From contig NZ_OCNE01000008.1 of assembly GCF_900230195.1 (NCBI RefSeq), forward strand, positions 124,001-188,000: a stretch of 64,000 bases of DNA, written 5' to 3'. This document shows, one piece after another, positions 26,228 to 34,761 of this stretch; position 1 is the first letter of the stretch, and every line of letters starts with the position of its first letter. Source of the DNA: Streptomyces zhaozhouensis. Its GTDB lineage: Bacteria; Actinomycetota; Actinomycetes; Streptomycetales; Streptomycetaceae. Both the position numbers and the translations under genes were made by a program. The notes under the pieces were generated by a model. That model was given only the letters and a program-made list of their open reading frames with translations, was not told the DNA's origin and made no database searches.

Positions 26228-27567
26228 GATACGACGACATCACCGAGGCCATCGGCAACACGCCGCTGGTGCGCATCGACCCCGCCGTGCACGGGCTGCG
26301 CACCATCGACCTCTACGCCAAGCTGGAGATGCTCAACCCGTTCGGCTCCGTCAAGGACCGCGCCGCCTGGAACATGCTGCGCCCCGACCTGGCCGGCGCC
26401 GTGGAGCGGGACGCGCAGGTGGTGGAGCTGTCCAGCGGCAACACGGCCAAGGCGCTCGCCGTCCTCGCCGGCCTCCACGGGCTCCGCTTCCGCAGCGTCA
26501 CCAACCGGATGCGGGTGCCCGAGCTGCGCGAGCTGCTGCTGTTGCTCGGCGCGGAGATCGAGGAGCTGCCGGGGCGCAGCGAGTGCCTGGACCCGACGGA
26601 CACCGACGATCCGCTGACCCAGTTCCACCGCGCCCTGACCGAGGACGGCGCCCACCACCTCCACACCGACCAGTACTTCAACCCGCGCAACACCGAGGCG
26701 CACACCACCGGCACCGGCCCCGAGATCGTCAAGGATCTCGGCGGCCGGGCGCCCGACTGGTTCGTCGCCTGCGTCGGCACCGCCGGCTCCTCCACGGGTG
26801 TCGCCCGGGTGCTGCGCGAACACGACCCGGGCGTCGGGGTGTTGGGGCTGGTCGCGGCGAAGTCGGACTTCATCCCCGGCATCCGCACCCTCGACGAGGT
26901 CGCCGAGGTCGGCCTGTTCGACCCGGAGACCTACGACGTGATCGAGGCCGTCACCGCCGACGAGGCGATCGACGGCATGGTCGAGCTCAACCGCCGCTGC
27001 GGGCTGCTCGCCGGGCCCACCAGCGGCGCCGCCTACCGGGGCGCGGTCAGCCACCTGCGCCCCCTGGACGAGGAACGCGCCCGGCGCGCCAGCGGGGAGC
27101 CCGCCGAGCGCGCGACCGCCGTCTTCATCGCCTGCGACCGGGTGGAGAGCTATCTCGGCTACGTCCGCCGACGGCGCCCTGAACTCCTCGGCCGCGCCCC
27201 CCACCGCAACGCCCTGGCCACGGTCACCGAGGCGGAGCTGGCCGCGGTCCGCGACGCGGGGGTGGCGGAGGCGCGCCGCTGGATCGAGGAGGAACGGCCG
27301 CTCGTCGTCGACCTGCGCGGCTCGCACGCCTACGCCGCGCTGCACATCGAGGGGGCGATCAACATCGTCGACGAGCTGTTCGAGCAGCAGGTGCACGGCG
27401 GGCTGCCGTTCGGCCGGGACCGGCCGGTGCTGCTGGTCTGCCCGGTCGGCGAGAAGTCCGCCAGGTTCGCCGCGCTGCTGACCCGGATGGGGCACACCAA
27501 CGTGCGCAGCCTGGCCGGCGGCGTCGTCGCCTGGCGCGACGCCGGCGCGCCGCTGGTGCGGGAGTGA
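26224..27567 (+). CDS. Cysteine-synthase-like PLP enzyme fused to a rhodanese domain
   Basis: A 447-residue protein. Residues 1-320 are a fold-II beta-replacement enzyme like CysK, CysM or SbnA: PLP Lys44 in NPFGSVKDR, substrate loop SSGNT (70-74), phosphate loop GTAGSST (185-191), and GPTSG near 264. Residues about 345-447 are a rhodanese domain with the catalytic Cys406 in LLVCPVGEKS. The fusion suggests that persulfide sulfur is moved to or from an amino-acid intermediate, or that an O-activated serine is substituted by an amine or sulfur nucleophile. It overlaps the preceding stop (ATGA) and the following start (GTGA). The closest functional idea is SbnA-like metallophore chemistry; that is inference. 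Confidence 0.87.
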   Translation: MRYDDITEAIGNTPLVRIDPAVHGLRTIDLYAKLEMLNPFGSVKDRAAWNMLRPDLAGAVERDAQVVELSSGNTAKALAVLAGLHGLRFRSVTNRMRVPELRELLLLLGAEIEELPGRSECLDPTDTDDPLTQFHRALTEDGAHHLHTDQYFNPRNTEAHTTGTGPEIVKDLGGRAPDWFVACVGTAGSSTGVARVLREHDPGVGVLGLVAAKSDFIPGIRTLDEVAEVGLFDPETYDVIEAVTADEAIDGMVELNRRCGLLAGPTSGAAYRGAVSHLRPLDEERARRASGEPAERATAVFIACDRVESYLGYVRRRRPELLGRAPHRNALATVTEAELAAVRDAGVAEARRWIEEERPLVVDLRGSHAYAALHIEGAINIVDELFEQQVHGGLPFGRDRPVLLVCPVGEKSARFAALLTRMGHTNVRSLAGGVVAWRDAGAPLVRE

Positions 27568-28796
27568 GCGCCGTGCGCGCCGCCGAACCGGCGGGCCCCG
27601 ACGCCGAGCTGGCCCGACTCGCCTCCTGGCAGCGGGAGTTGCGCGAACAGTTCCCCATCGTCGCCGCCCACCCCGAGCTGGCCTATCTGGACAGCGCCTC
27701 CACCGCGCAGAAGCCGCGCGCCGTGCTGGACGCGGTCCAGGAGTACCTGGTCACCAGGAACGCCAACGCCGGGCGCGGCACCTACCCCTGGGCCAACGCG
27801 ACCACCGCCGCGCTGGAACGGGTCAGGGAGCGGGTCGGCGCGTTCCTCGGCGACCCCGCGCCCGACCGTTCCTCCGTGCACTTCGTCAGCGGCACCACCG
27901 AGGGGCTGCGCGCCGTCGCCCTCGACTGGCTGGCGCCGCAGCTCGCGGACGGCGACGAGATCCTGGTGCCGTTCGCCGACCACGAGGCCAACCTGGTCCC
28001 CTGGCGGGAGGCCGCCGAGCGGCTGGCCCGCGCGGGCGTGGAGATCGTGGTGCGCGGGCTGCCCTACCAGGAGGGTTCCGGGGACTACGACCACCGGGCG
28101 CTGCCCGGACTGGTCGGCCCCCGCACCCGGTTCGTGGCGGCCACCCACGTCCACCACGTGCTCGGCGGCGACATGAACGTGCACCGGCTGCGCGAGGCGG
28201 TCGGCCCCGACGTGCCGATCTGCCTCGACGCCGCGCAGAGCGTGGGCCACGTCCCGGTGGACCTGGGCCGGCTCGACGTGGACTTCCTGGTCTTCTCCGG
28301 CCACAAGGCCCTGGCGCTGCCCGGCACCGGAGCCGTCTGGGCGCGCCAGTCGCGCGGGCCCGCCTTCCGCCCCGGCGGCTGGAGCGGCACGCCCAACACG
28401 GTGGGTCTGGTCAGCCTCGGCGTCGCCCTGGACTGGCTGGCGGCGGCCGACGTGGGCCGGATCGAACGCTGGACGACGGCCCTGGCGGCCCGTCTCACCG
28501 ACCGACTGCGCCGGCTGCCGCAGTACGAGGTGCTGGGCTGCCAGCTCAGCCTGGCCGCCGACGCGACGGCCCAGCCCCGGCGCGGCATCGTCTCGTTCCG
28601 CCACCGCGGCCTGGGCTCCGACGACCTCGGATTCGTCCTGCACAGCCACGGCTTCCTGGTCCGCGCCGACAGCCTCTGCCGGGCGGGCGCCCGCGCGGAC
28701 GACGCGCGGGACGGGGCCGTCCGGGTAAGCCTCCATGTCCACAACACGCCCGAGGAGATCGACGGGCTGCTGGCGGTGCTCGACACCCTCGACTGA
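27564..28796 (+). CDS. Class V aminotransferase / SufS-like cysteine desulfurase homologue
   Basis: A 410-residue fold-I PLP enzyme. The lysine is in VFSGHKALAL (Lys248). THVHHVLG, which parallels the SufS HVSNVLG, lies at 194-201, and GTTEG at 110-114. The C-terminal loop that bears the catalytic cysteine of desulfurases still has a cysteine (Cys372, SLCRAG), but the GHHCAQP context is lost. It may therefore be a desulfurase feeding the rhodanese domain, a lyase, or an epimerase-like enzyme of the same fold. GTG 27564 overlaps the upstream stop as GTGA. The operon's last coupled gene ends 24 bp before a weaker Zur-like box. Confidence 0.85.
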   Translation: MSAVRAAEPAGPDAELARLASWQRELREQFPIVAAHPELAYLDSASTAQKPRAVLDAVQEYLVTRNANAGRGTYPWANATTAALERVRERVGAFLGDPAPDRSSVHFVSGTTEGLRAVALDWLAPQLADGDEILVPFADHEANLVPWREAAERLARAGVEIVVRGLPYQEGSGDYDHRALPGLVGPRTRFVAATHVHHVLGGDMNVHRLREAVGPDVPICLDAAQSVGHVPVDLGRLDVDFLVFSGHKALALPGTGAVWARQSRGPAFRPGGWSGTPNTVGLVSLGVALDWLAAADVGRIERWTTALAARLTDRLRRLPQYEVLGCQLSLAADATAQPRRGIVSFRHRGLGSDDLGFVLHSHGFLVRADSLCRAGARADDARDGAVRVSLHVHNTPEEIDGLLAVLDTLD

Positions 28797-28819
28797 AACG
28801 TCCGCCGTGGAAACGCAAC

Positions 28820-28842
28820 TGAAAACCATCGCCAGGTAGGGT
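28820..28842 (+). promoter_or_regulatory. Weaker Zur-like box and -10 before methyltransferase
   Basis: TGAAAACCATCGCCA (28820-28834) agrees with TGAAAATGATTGCCA at 12 of 15 positions and has the same layout as the stronger boxes. TAGGGT at 28837-28842 can serve as the -10. It would give the methyltransferase its own zinc-responsive start in addition to read-through from the PLP operon. Confidence 0.5.
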
Positions 28843-28885
28843 GTCGCCCACGGACACCGATGACGGCTGGAGGTGGCGCGTTCCC

Positions 28886-29644
28886 ATGGGCGTGAGCATG
28901 GCGACGGCCGAGTACTGGGTCGAGCGCTGGGAGCGCCAGCAGCGGCGGTACGCGATCCATCGCGAGGAGCGCTTCGCCGTGCTCGCCGACGTGGCCGAGT
29001 ACGCGACGCGCGACCTGGCCCGCCCGCTGCTGGTCGACCTCGGCTGCGGGCCTGGCTCGCTCGCCGCCCGCCTCGCCGGCCGGCTGCCGGCCGCCGAGAT
29101 CGTCGCCGTCGACCGCGACCCGCTGCTGCTGGAGCTGGCGCGCACCCACCGCCCGGACGCCGCCCGTTACGTGGAGGCCGTCCTCGGCGCCGACGGCTGG
29201 ACGGAGGCGCTGCGCCTGGACCGGGCCCCCGACGCCGTGTTGACGGCCACCGCCCTGCACTGCCTCAGCGAGCGCACCCTGGAGCTGACCTACCGTCAGC
29301 TGGGTGAACTGCTGCGGCCCGGCGGGATGTTGGTCAACGCCGACCACTTCCCCGCCGACGCCGCCGAGGTCTCGGGGCTCGCCGCCCATCTCGGGGACCG
29401 CCGGATGGCGGCGGCCCTTGAGGGCGACACCCCGGACTGGGCCGCCTGGTGGCGCGAGGCCGCCCTGGACCCCGAGCTGGCCCACGCCTTCGAGGAGCGC
29501 GCCCGCCGGCAGCCGCCGGAGGGGGAGGGCGGCAACGCGCTCACCTTCGCCGACCACGCCCGCCTGCTGCGCGCCGCGGGCTTCCGCTCGGTCAGCTGCG
29601 TCTGGCAGTACGGCGTCAGTCGCGTCCTGGTCGCCTTCACCTGA
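28886..29644 (+). CDS. Class I SAM-dependent methyltransferase
   Basis: A 252-residue methyltransferase. Motif I is VDLGCGPGSLAARL (residues 50-63), motif II the acidic VAVDRDPLLLELA, and motif IV DAVLTATALHCLS, with LRPGGMLVNADHF after it. GGAGGTG lies 11-12 bases before ATG 28886; an earlier frame start would overlap the putative Zur box. Probable role: O-, N- or S-methylation of the small molecule made by the PLP enzymes. The substrate is not inferable. Confidence 0.85.
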   Translation: MGVSMATAEYWVERWERQQRRYAIHREERFAVLADVAEYATRDLARPLLVDLGCGPGSLAARLAGRLPAAEIVAVDRDPLLLELARTHRPDAARYVEAVLGADGWTEALRLDRAPDAVLTATALHCLSERTLELTYRQLGELLRPGGMLVNADHFPADAAEVSGLAAHLGDRRMAAALEGDTPDWAAWWREAALDPELAHAFEERARRQPPEGEGGNALTFADHARLLRAAGFRSVSCVWQYGVSRVLVAFT

Positions 29645-30015
29645 CGCCCCGCGTGGCGATGGCCGTGCGCGTCGATCCCGGTCGCGTCCCCGCCGTCGAT
29701 CCCGTCACCCGAGTCGAAGGGCCGGGGGTCGGCCGCGCGCGGGCCGTCCTGGTCTCCGGCCGTCCCCCGCCGCCCGGCGGCCTCGCGGACGGCGAAGGGC
29801 GCCCCGCGTCGCGCGGTCACGGCGGGGCGGGCGCGGGTCTCCTCACGTGAGCCCTGGGAGAAGGGGATCGTTTCCATCACGTGGCGGTCGTCACCCGCCC
29901 GCCAAGGGGAACCGGCAATCATTTTCACCTAGGATGCCCGCAGGCGGCCCCCGTTCGCGAGGCCGGTCGCCCCGTGCCGCACGCCGATCCGGCGGTGCCG
30001 AAGGGAGTTCCCGTC
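29645..30015. other. Long leader/intergenic region before dioxygenase gene
   Basis: 371 bp with no supportable gene. Besides the clear Zur-like box at 29913-29927, AGGGGATCGTTTCCA at 29862-29876 resembles a degenerate second box (about 10 of 15 matches). About 80 bp separate the likely transcription start from the coding start. Confidence 0.35.
29913..29935 (+). promoter_or_regulatory. Zur-like box with -10 before TauD-type gene
   Basis: CGGCAATCATTTTCA (29913-29927) reads TGAAAATGATTGCCG on the other strand. TAGGAT at 29930-29935 follows after two bases and fits a -10. Repressor binding here would block the polymerase site directly. Confidence 0.75.
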
Positions 30016-30804
30016 ATGTCCGTTGCCGACGTTCCCCGCGCCGACCCGCTCGGGGGCGCCTGCGGCGTGCTGCCGACGCGCGTCCCGCTCGCCCGGGGCG
30101 CGGACGCGGCCCGCGCGCTCGCCCGTGACGGCGCCGTCGTGCTGACCGGCGCCGAGGTGACGGCCGACGCGCTGGTGGTGGCCGCCGCCACGGTGCTCGG
30201 CGCGCGCCTGCGCGAGCTGTACCCGCTCCGCGAGCGCGCCTCGCGGGACGGCGGGCCGGTCCATCTCCACGCCGACGGCCTGGACTTCGTCGTGGACGTC
30301 GGGGGCGTGCCGACGCGGCGGCGCCATCCGGACGAGGACCACGTGCTGGTGCAGAGCGTGCGTCCGGCGCCCTCGGGGGGCGCCTCCCTCGTGCTCGACG
30401 CCTACCGGCTGGTGGACCGGCTGGCCGAGGAGGACCCGGAGTTGCACGCCTTCCTGACCACGGTGGACGTCGACCTCTACGGGGCCTGGGCGGGGCTGCG
30501 CGGACTGCCGGCGCTGCCGCGCGTCGCCCGCCACGTCGAGTTCACCCGGGCCGGGCGGCGCGTGGTGCGCCGCACCGACGGCGCCGTCCCTCTGCGCCGC
30601 GACCCGCGCGAGGGGTATGTCCGGGAGATGCTGGCGCGCTTCGAGGCCAGGGTCCATGGCCTTGAGGCGTCCCTGCCCCGCCTCTCGCTCGCCCGCGGGG
30701 AGATCCTGCTGCTGGACAACTACCGCTGCTGGCACGGGCGGGACCCGCACGAGGGGGAGCGCTCCGTGCGCATTCTGACCCTGCGGGGCGAGGATGCGCG
30801 CTGA
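30016..30804 (+). CDS. TauD/TfdA-family Fe(II)/2-oxoglutarate dioxygenase
   Basis: A 262-residue protein of the clavaminate-synthase-like fold. A likely iron-binding HxD is His85-Ala-Asp87, followed about 20 residues later by HVLVQSVRPAPSGG as in the family. The distal histidine is His240 in DNYRCWHGR, with a 2-oxoglutarate-binding Arg in ERSVRIL. HxD is intact, so hydroxylation, desaturation or oxidative decarboxylation is expected rather than halogenation. ATG 30016 has GAAGGGAG upstream. Its place between methyltransferase and importer genes, behind its own Zur-like box, implies a tailoring step in metallophore synthesis. Isonitrile formation, known for some TauD-type enzymes, is one possibility. 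Confidence 0.8.
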   Translation: MSVADVPRADPLGGACGVLPTRVPLARGADAARALARDGAVVLTGAEVTADALVVAAATVLGARLRELYPLRERASRDGGPVHLHADGLDFVVDVGGVPTRRRHPDEDHVLVQSVRPAPSGGASLVLDAYRLVDRLAEEDPELHAFLTTVDVDLYGAWAGLRGLPALPRVARHVEFTRAGRRVVRRTDGAVPLRRDPREGYVREMLARFEARVHGLEASLPRLSLARGEILLLDNYRCWHGRDPHEGERSVRILTLRGEDAR

Positions 30805-30812
30805 GCACGTGT

Positions 30813-30840
30813 TGAAAATGATTACCAATGTGCTTATCGT
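30813..30840 (+). promoter_or_regulatory. Zur-like box and promoter of the ABC importer
   Basis: TGAAAATGATTACCA (30813-30827) is among the best Zur-like boxes here. TATCGT at 30835-30840 can be the -10, eight bases before ATG 30849, so the transcript may be leaderless. Confidence 0.75.
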
Positions 30841-30848
30841 TCCTCGAT

Positions 30849-32021
30849 ATGGCCACACCTCCCGCCCCCCTGCCCCGCGAGGGGACGCCCGCCCCGGGGC
30901 GGTCCGCTCCCGGGCCCGCCCTTCCCGCCGGGCCCGCCACCGGGTCGGCGCCCGCTCCTCCGGCTGAGGCGGGCACCCCGCGGCTCGCCGGGCGGGCGCT
31001 GGTCCTCGCGATGGCCGGGCTGCTGGTGCTGCTGGCGGTCTCGGTCCTGCTGGCCATCGGGTGGGGCACGGCCGTCATCTCGCCGCCGGACGTGGCCCGT
31101 TACCTCTGGGCCGCGCTCAGCGGCGGCACGATCACCGCCGACGAGGTGACCCGCTACCAGATCGTCTGGCAGGTGCGCACGCCCCGCGTGCTGCTGGCCG
31201 TGGTGGTCGGCGCCGGGCTCAGCGCGATCGGGGTGGCCGTGCAGGCGCTGGTGCGCAACGCGCTGGCCGACCCGTTCGTCCTGGGCATCTCCTCGGGGGC
31301 CTCGGTCGGCGCCGTCTCCGTGCTGACCGTCGGCCTCTTCGGCTCGCTGGGGATCTACGCGCTCTCGGCCGGGGCGTTCGCGGGCGCGCTGGCCGCCTCG
31401 GCGCTGGTCTATCTCGCCTCCTACAGCCGCACGGGCCTGACGCCGCTGCGGCTGGTGCTCACCGGGATCGCGCTGGCCTACGGGTTCCAGGCGCTGATGA
31501 GCGTGCTGGTCTACCTCGCGCCCGACGGCGAGGCCACCCACACCGTGCTGTTCTGGACGATGGGCGGCCTGGGGGCCGCGACCTGGGGCTCGCTTCCGGT
31601 GGTCGCGCTGGTGGTGCTCGTCGGGCTGGGCGTGCTGCACCGCCGCAGCCGGTCGCTGGACGTGCTCGCGCTCGGCGACGAGACGGCCGCCAGTCTGGGC
31701 GTCGACGTCACCGCCCTGCGCCGGGGGCTGTTCGTGCTCACCTCGCTGATGACGGGGGCGATCGTCGCGGTGAGCGGGGCGATCGGCTTCGTCGGGCTGA
31801 TCGTCCCGCATCTGGTGCGCATCGTGGTGGGCGCCCGCCATGTGCGGGTGCTGCTGGTCGCGCCCCTGGTCGGCGCGGTCTTCATGGTCTGGGCCGACCT
31901 GCTGGCCAGGACCCTCGCGGCCCCGCGCGAGCTGCCGCTCGGTGTGATCACGGCGCTGGTCGGGGTGCCGGTCTTCGTCGCGCTGATGCGCCGGCGGGGC
32001 TATCTCTTCGGAGGACGTTGA
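30849..32021 (+). CDS. FecCD-type metal-chelate ABC permease
   Basis: A 390-residue membrane protein with about ten helices after a 55-residue proline/alanine-rich N-terminus. Family phrases include WQVRTPRVLLAVVVGAGLS, VRNALADPFVLGISSGAS, AASLGVDVTALRRG, GAIGFVGLIVPHLVRI and ELPLGVITALVGVPVF. It forms the import channel for a metal chelate with the next two genes. ATG 30849 lacks a Shine-Dalgarno sequence and is eight bases from a -10, which argues for a leaderless mRNA; ATG 30828 is an alternative that would start inside the operator. The stop abuts the ATPase ATG. Confidence 0.92.
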   Translation: MATPPAPLPREGTPAPGRSAPGPALPAGPATGSAPAPPAEAGTPRLAGRALVLAMAGLLVLLAVSVLLAIGWGTAVISPPDVARYLWAALSGGTITADEVTRYQIVWQVRTPRVLLAVVVGAGLSAIGVAVQALVRNALADPFVLGISSGASVGAVSVLTVGLFGSLGIYALSAGAFAGALAASALVYLASYSRTGLTPLRLVLTGIALAYGFQALMSVLVYLAPDGEATHTVLFWTMGGLGAATWGSLPVVALVVLVGLGVLHRRSRSLDVLALGDETAASLGVDVTALRRGLFVLTSLMTGAIVAVSGAIGFVGLIVPHLVRIVVGARHVRVLLVAPLVGAVFMVWADLLARTLAAPRELPLGVITALVGVPVFVALMRRRGYLFGGR

Positions 32022-32860
<839 letters not shown>

Positions 32861-32864
<4 letters not shown>

Positions 32865-33856
32865 CCGCACCCCGTTCCCGAACCGTACTCCTCCCGGCCG
32901 TGGCCGGCGCGCTGCTGCTGACCGGCTGCGGCGCCGACGTCGCCGACGACTCCGGCGGCGAGGCGGAGACCACCACGGTCGCCCGCTGCGGCGAGGAGGT
33001 GGAGTACCGCAGGCCGGAGCGAGCCGTGGTCTACGAGGCGGGCAGCGCCGACAAGCTCTTCGCGCTCGGCCTGACCGACGCCGTGCACGGCTATGTCATG
33101 CCCCCGGCCAACCCGCCGGTGGAGGAGTCCCCCTGGGCCGAGGAGTACGCCCGGGTGGAGATGCTCAGCGACGACCTGCTCAACCGCGAGCTGGTGGTGG
33201 ACGCGCGCGCGGACCTCGTGGTCGCCGGCTGGCAGTCCGGCTTCAGCGACGAGCGCGGCATCACGCCCGCGATCCTGGACGACCTGGGCATCCAGAGCTT
33301 TCTGCACAGCGAGACCTGCTACAACTACCCGGGGCACCCGCTGGAGGTGACCCCGTTCGAGGGGCTCTACACCGACCTGGAGCGGCTGGGGGAGATCTTC
33401 GACGTGCGGGAGCGCGCCGAGGAGGTCGTCGCCGGCCTGCGGGAGCGGGTCGAGGCGGTGCGGGAACGGGCGCCCGAGGGCAGGCCGCCCCGGGTCTTCC
33501 TCTACGATTCGGGCGTCGACGCGCCGTTCACCTCGGGCAACCAGGCGCCGCCCCACGAGATCATCGAGATCGCCGGCGGCGAGAACGTCTTCGCCGACCT
33601 CACCGAGCGCTGGACCTCGGTGGGGTGGGAGCCGGTCATCGAGGCCGACCCCGAGGTGATCATCATCCTCGACTACGGTGACCTGCCGGCCGAGGAGAAG
33701 ATCGCCTTCCTGACCTCCTCGCCCGCGCTGTCCGAGGTGACGGCGGTCCGGGAGCGCAACTTCCACATCCTCGACTACAACGAGGCGATCAGCGGGCCGC
33801 GCATCGTGGACGGCGTCGAGGGCTTCGGCGACTACCTGAGGGAGCTGGACCGCTGA
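32861..33856 (+). CDS. Metal-chelate-binding lipoprotein of ABC importer
   Basis: A 331-residue class III periplasmic-binding protein. The lipobox LLLTGC places Cys23 as the lipidated N-terminus. The fold shows ERAVVYEAGSADKLFALGL, ADLVVAGWQS, PRVFLYDSG, ADPEVIIILDYGD and a C-terminal VEGFGDYL helix, as in siderophore and vitamin B12 binding proteins rather than ZnuA. The absence of a ZnuA-type His-rich loop argues that it binds a zinc-chelator complex instead of free zinc. It is coupled to the ATPase gene by ATGA. Confidence 0.9.
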
Positions 33857-33865
33857 GCCGGCGCC

Positions 33866-33899
33866 CGCCCGCCCGCGCGCACGCCGGCGCGGGCGGGCG
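33866..33899. terminator. Bidirectional terminator between importer and ribosomal operons
   Basis: CGCCCGCCCGCGC (33866-33878) is perfectly complementary to GCGCGGGCGGGCG (33887-33899): a 13-bp stem with an 8-base loop, between the convergent binding-protein and rpsN genes. Confidence 0.8.
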
Positions 33900-33905
33900 G
33901 CGCGT

Positions 33906-34211
33906 TCACCAGCTGGACTTGGTCACGCCGGGGAGTTCGCCGGCGTGGGCCATCGTGCGCAGGTTGATCCGGGAGAGCCCGAACGCGCGCAGGTGGCCGC
34001 GTGGCCGGCCGTCGACGCTGTCGCGGTTGCGCACGCGGGTGGCGCTGGCGTCGCGCGGCTGGCGGCGCAACTCGCGCTGGGCGGCCTCTCGTTCGGCCTG
34101 GGTGCTGTCGGGGGAGCGGACGACGGCCTTGAGCTCCGCGCGGCGTGCGGCGTAGCGGGCGACGATCTCCTTGCGCTGTTCGTTCTTGGCGATCTTGCTG
34201 GCCTTGGCCAT
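33906..34211 (-). CDS. rpsN: 30S ribosomal protein S14, zinc-independent form
   Basis: A 101-residue S14 of the long type with no cysteines at all, so it lacks the CxxC…CxxC zinc site of the housekeeping form. It begins [20 protein letters not shown] and ends [13 protein letters not shown], with [15 protein letters not shown] in between. It would replace zinc-bearing S14 when zinc is scarce, freeing zinc. ATG 34211 has GAGGAGG upstream. Last gene of an L32-L28-S14 operon read from the Zur-like promoter near 34.73 kb. Confidence 0.96.
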   Translation of the reverse strand: MAKASKIAKNEQRKEIVARYAARRAELKAVVRSPDSTQAEREAAQRELRRQPRDASATRVRNRDSVDGRPRGHLRAFGLSRINLRTMAHAGELPGVTKSSW

Positions 34212-34277
34212 GGTGGTGCGTTCCTCCTCGGAACGGGGGACGGGGGACGGGGGACGGGGACGGGCGGGGGCGGGGCG

Positions 34278-34514
34278 TCAGACCCGTTCGCCCCGGGCGC
34301 GGACGCGGGCGACGGCGCGTTCGATCCCGATGACGTCGACCGTCTTGATGCCCTTGGCGCTCAGCCGCAGCCGGACGAACCGGTTCTCGCTGGGCAGCCA
34401 GTACCGCTTGGTCTGGATGTTGGGGTCGAAGCGGCGTCGGGTGCGGCGGTGGGAGTGGGAGATCTGGTTGCCGAAGCCCGGCTTGCGGCCGGTGAGTTGG
34501 CAGTGGGCGGACAC
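34278..34514 (-). CDS. rpmB: 50S ribosomal protein L28, zinc-independent form
   Basis: A 78-residue L28 starting [16 protein letters not shown]. Only one cysteine remains where the zinc-binding form has CxxC pairs. [21 protein letters not shown] and [17 protein letters not shown] are standard L28 text. It is the second gene of the zinc-sparing operon, 66 bp before rpsN and 31 bp after the L32 gene. Known pattern in Streptomyces: such paralogues are repressed by Zur in zinc sufficiency. Confidence 0.96.
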   Translation of the reverse strand: MSAHCQLTGRKPGFGNQISHSHRRTRRRFDPNIQTKRYWLPSENRFVRLRLSAKGIKTVDVIGIERAVARVRARGERV

Positions 34515-34545
34515 GGGGGCCTCGTCTCTCGCGCGAAGGGGCGGG

Positions 34546-34710
34546 TCAGGGGGTCAGCAGGCCACGCTGGTAGGCGCGCACGAGGTTGCGCGGGACCAGG
34601 TGCTGTCGGCCGTCGACGGTGATCGGCACGAGATCGGGCGTGCTCGCCTTCCACTGCGCCCTGCGGTGACGGGTGTTGCTGCGCGACATCTTGCGCTTGG
34701 GCACGGCCAC
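34546..34710 (-). CDS. rpmF: 50S ribosomal protein L32, zinc-independent form
   Basis: A 54-residue L32 with the canonical start [20 protein letters not shown]. The C-terminal half ([18 protein letters not shown]) has lost all four zinc cysteines of the usual CxxC…CxxC ribbon. GTG 34710 follows a strong AAGGAGGTGG. First gene of the operon, divergent from the LCM methyltransferase and sharing the Zur-like box at 34729-34743. Confidence 0.95.
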   Translation of the reverse strand: MAVPKRKMSRSNTRHRRAQWKASTPDLVPITVDGRQHLVPRNLVRAYQRGLLTP

Positions 34711-34727
34711 GGGGGGCCACCTCCTTA

Positions 34728-34755
34728 TTGAACATGATTGCCGTTTGCGTATAGT
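34728..34755 (+). promoter_or_regulatory. Zur-like box over a divergent promoter (rpmF2 / LCM methyltransferase)
   Basis: The rightward promoter has -35 TTGAAC (34728-34733), a 16-bp spacer, and -10 TATAGT (34750-34755), with ATG 34762 six bases later. The Zur-like box TGAACATGATTGCCG (34729-34743) covers the -35 and spacer. Its left edge is only 18 bases from the L32 start codon, so the same box should also control the leftward ribosomal operon. Confidence 0.78.
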
Positions 34756-34761
34756 AGCCCC

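Noticed and set aside
29296..29928. Minus-strand frame beginning at the Zur-like box at 29.9 kb
   Set aside because: It runs into the methyltransferase gene on the opposite strand, and its sequence is low-complexity Arg/Ala/Gly. No ribosome-binding site was seen.
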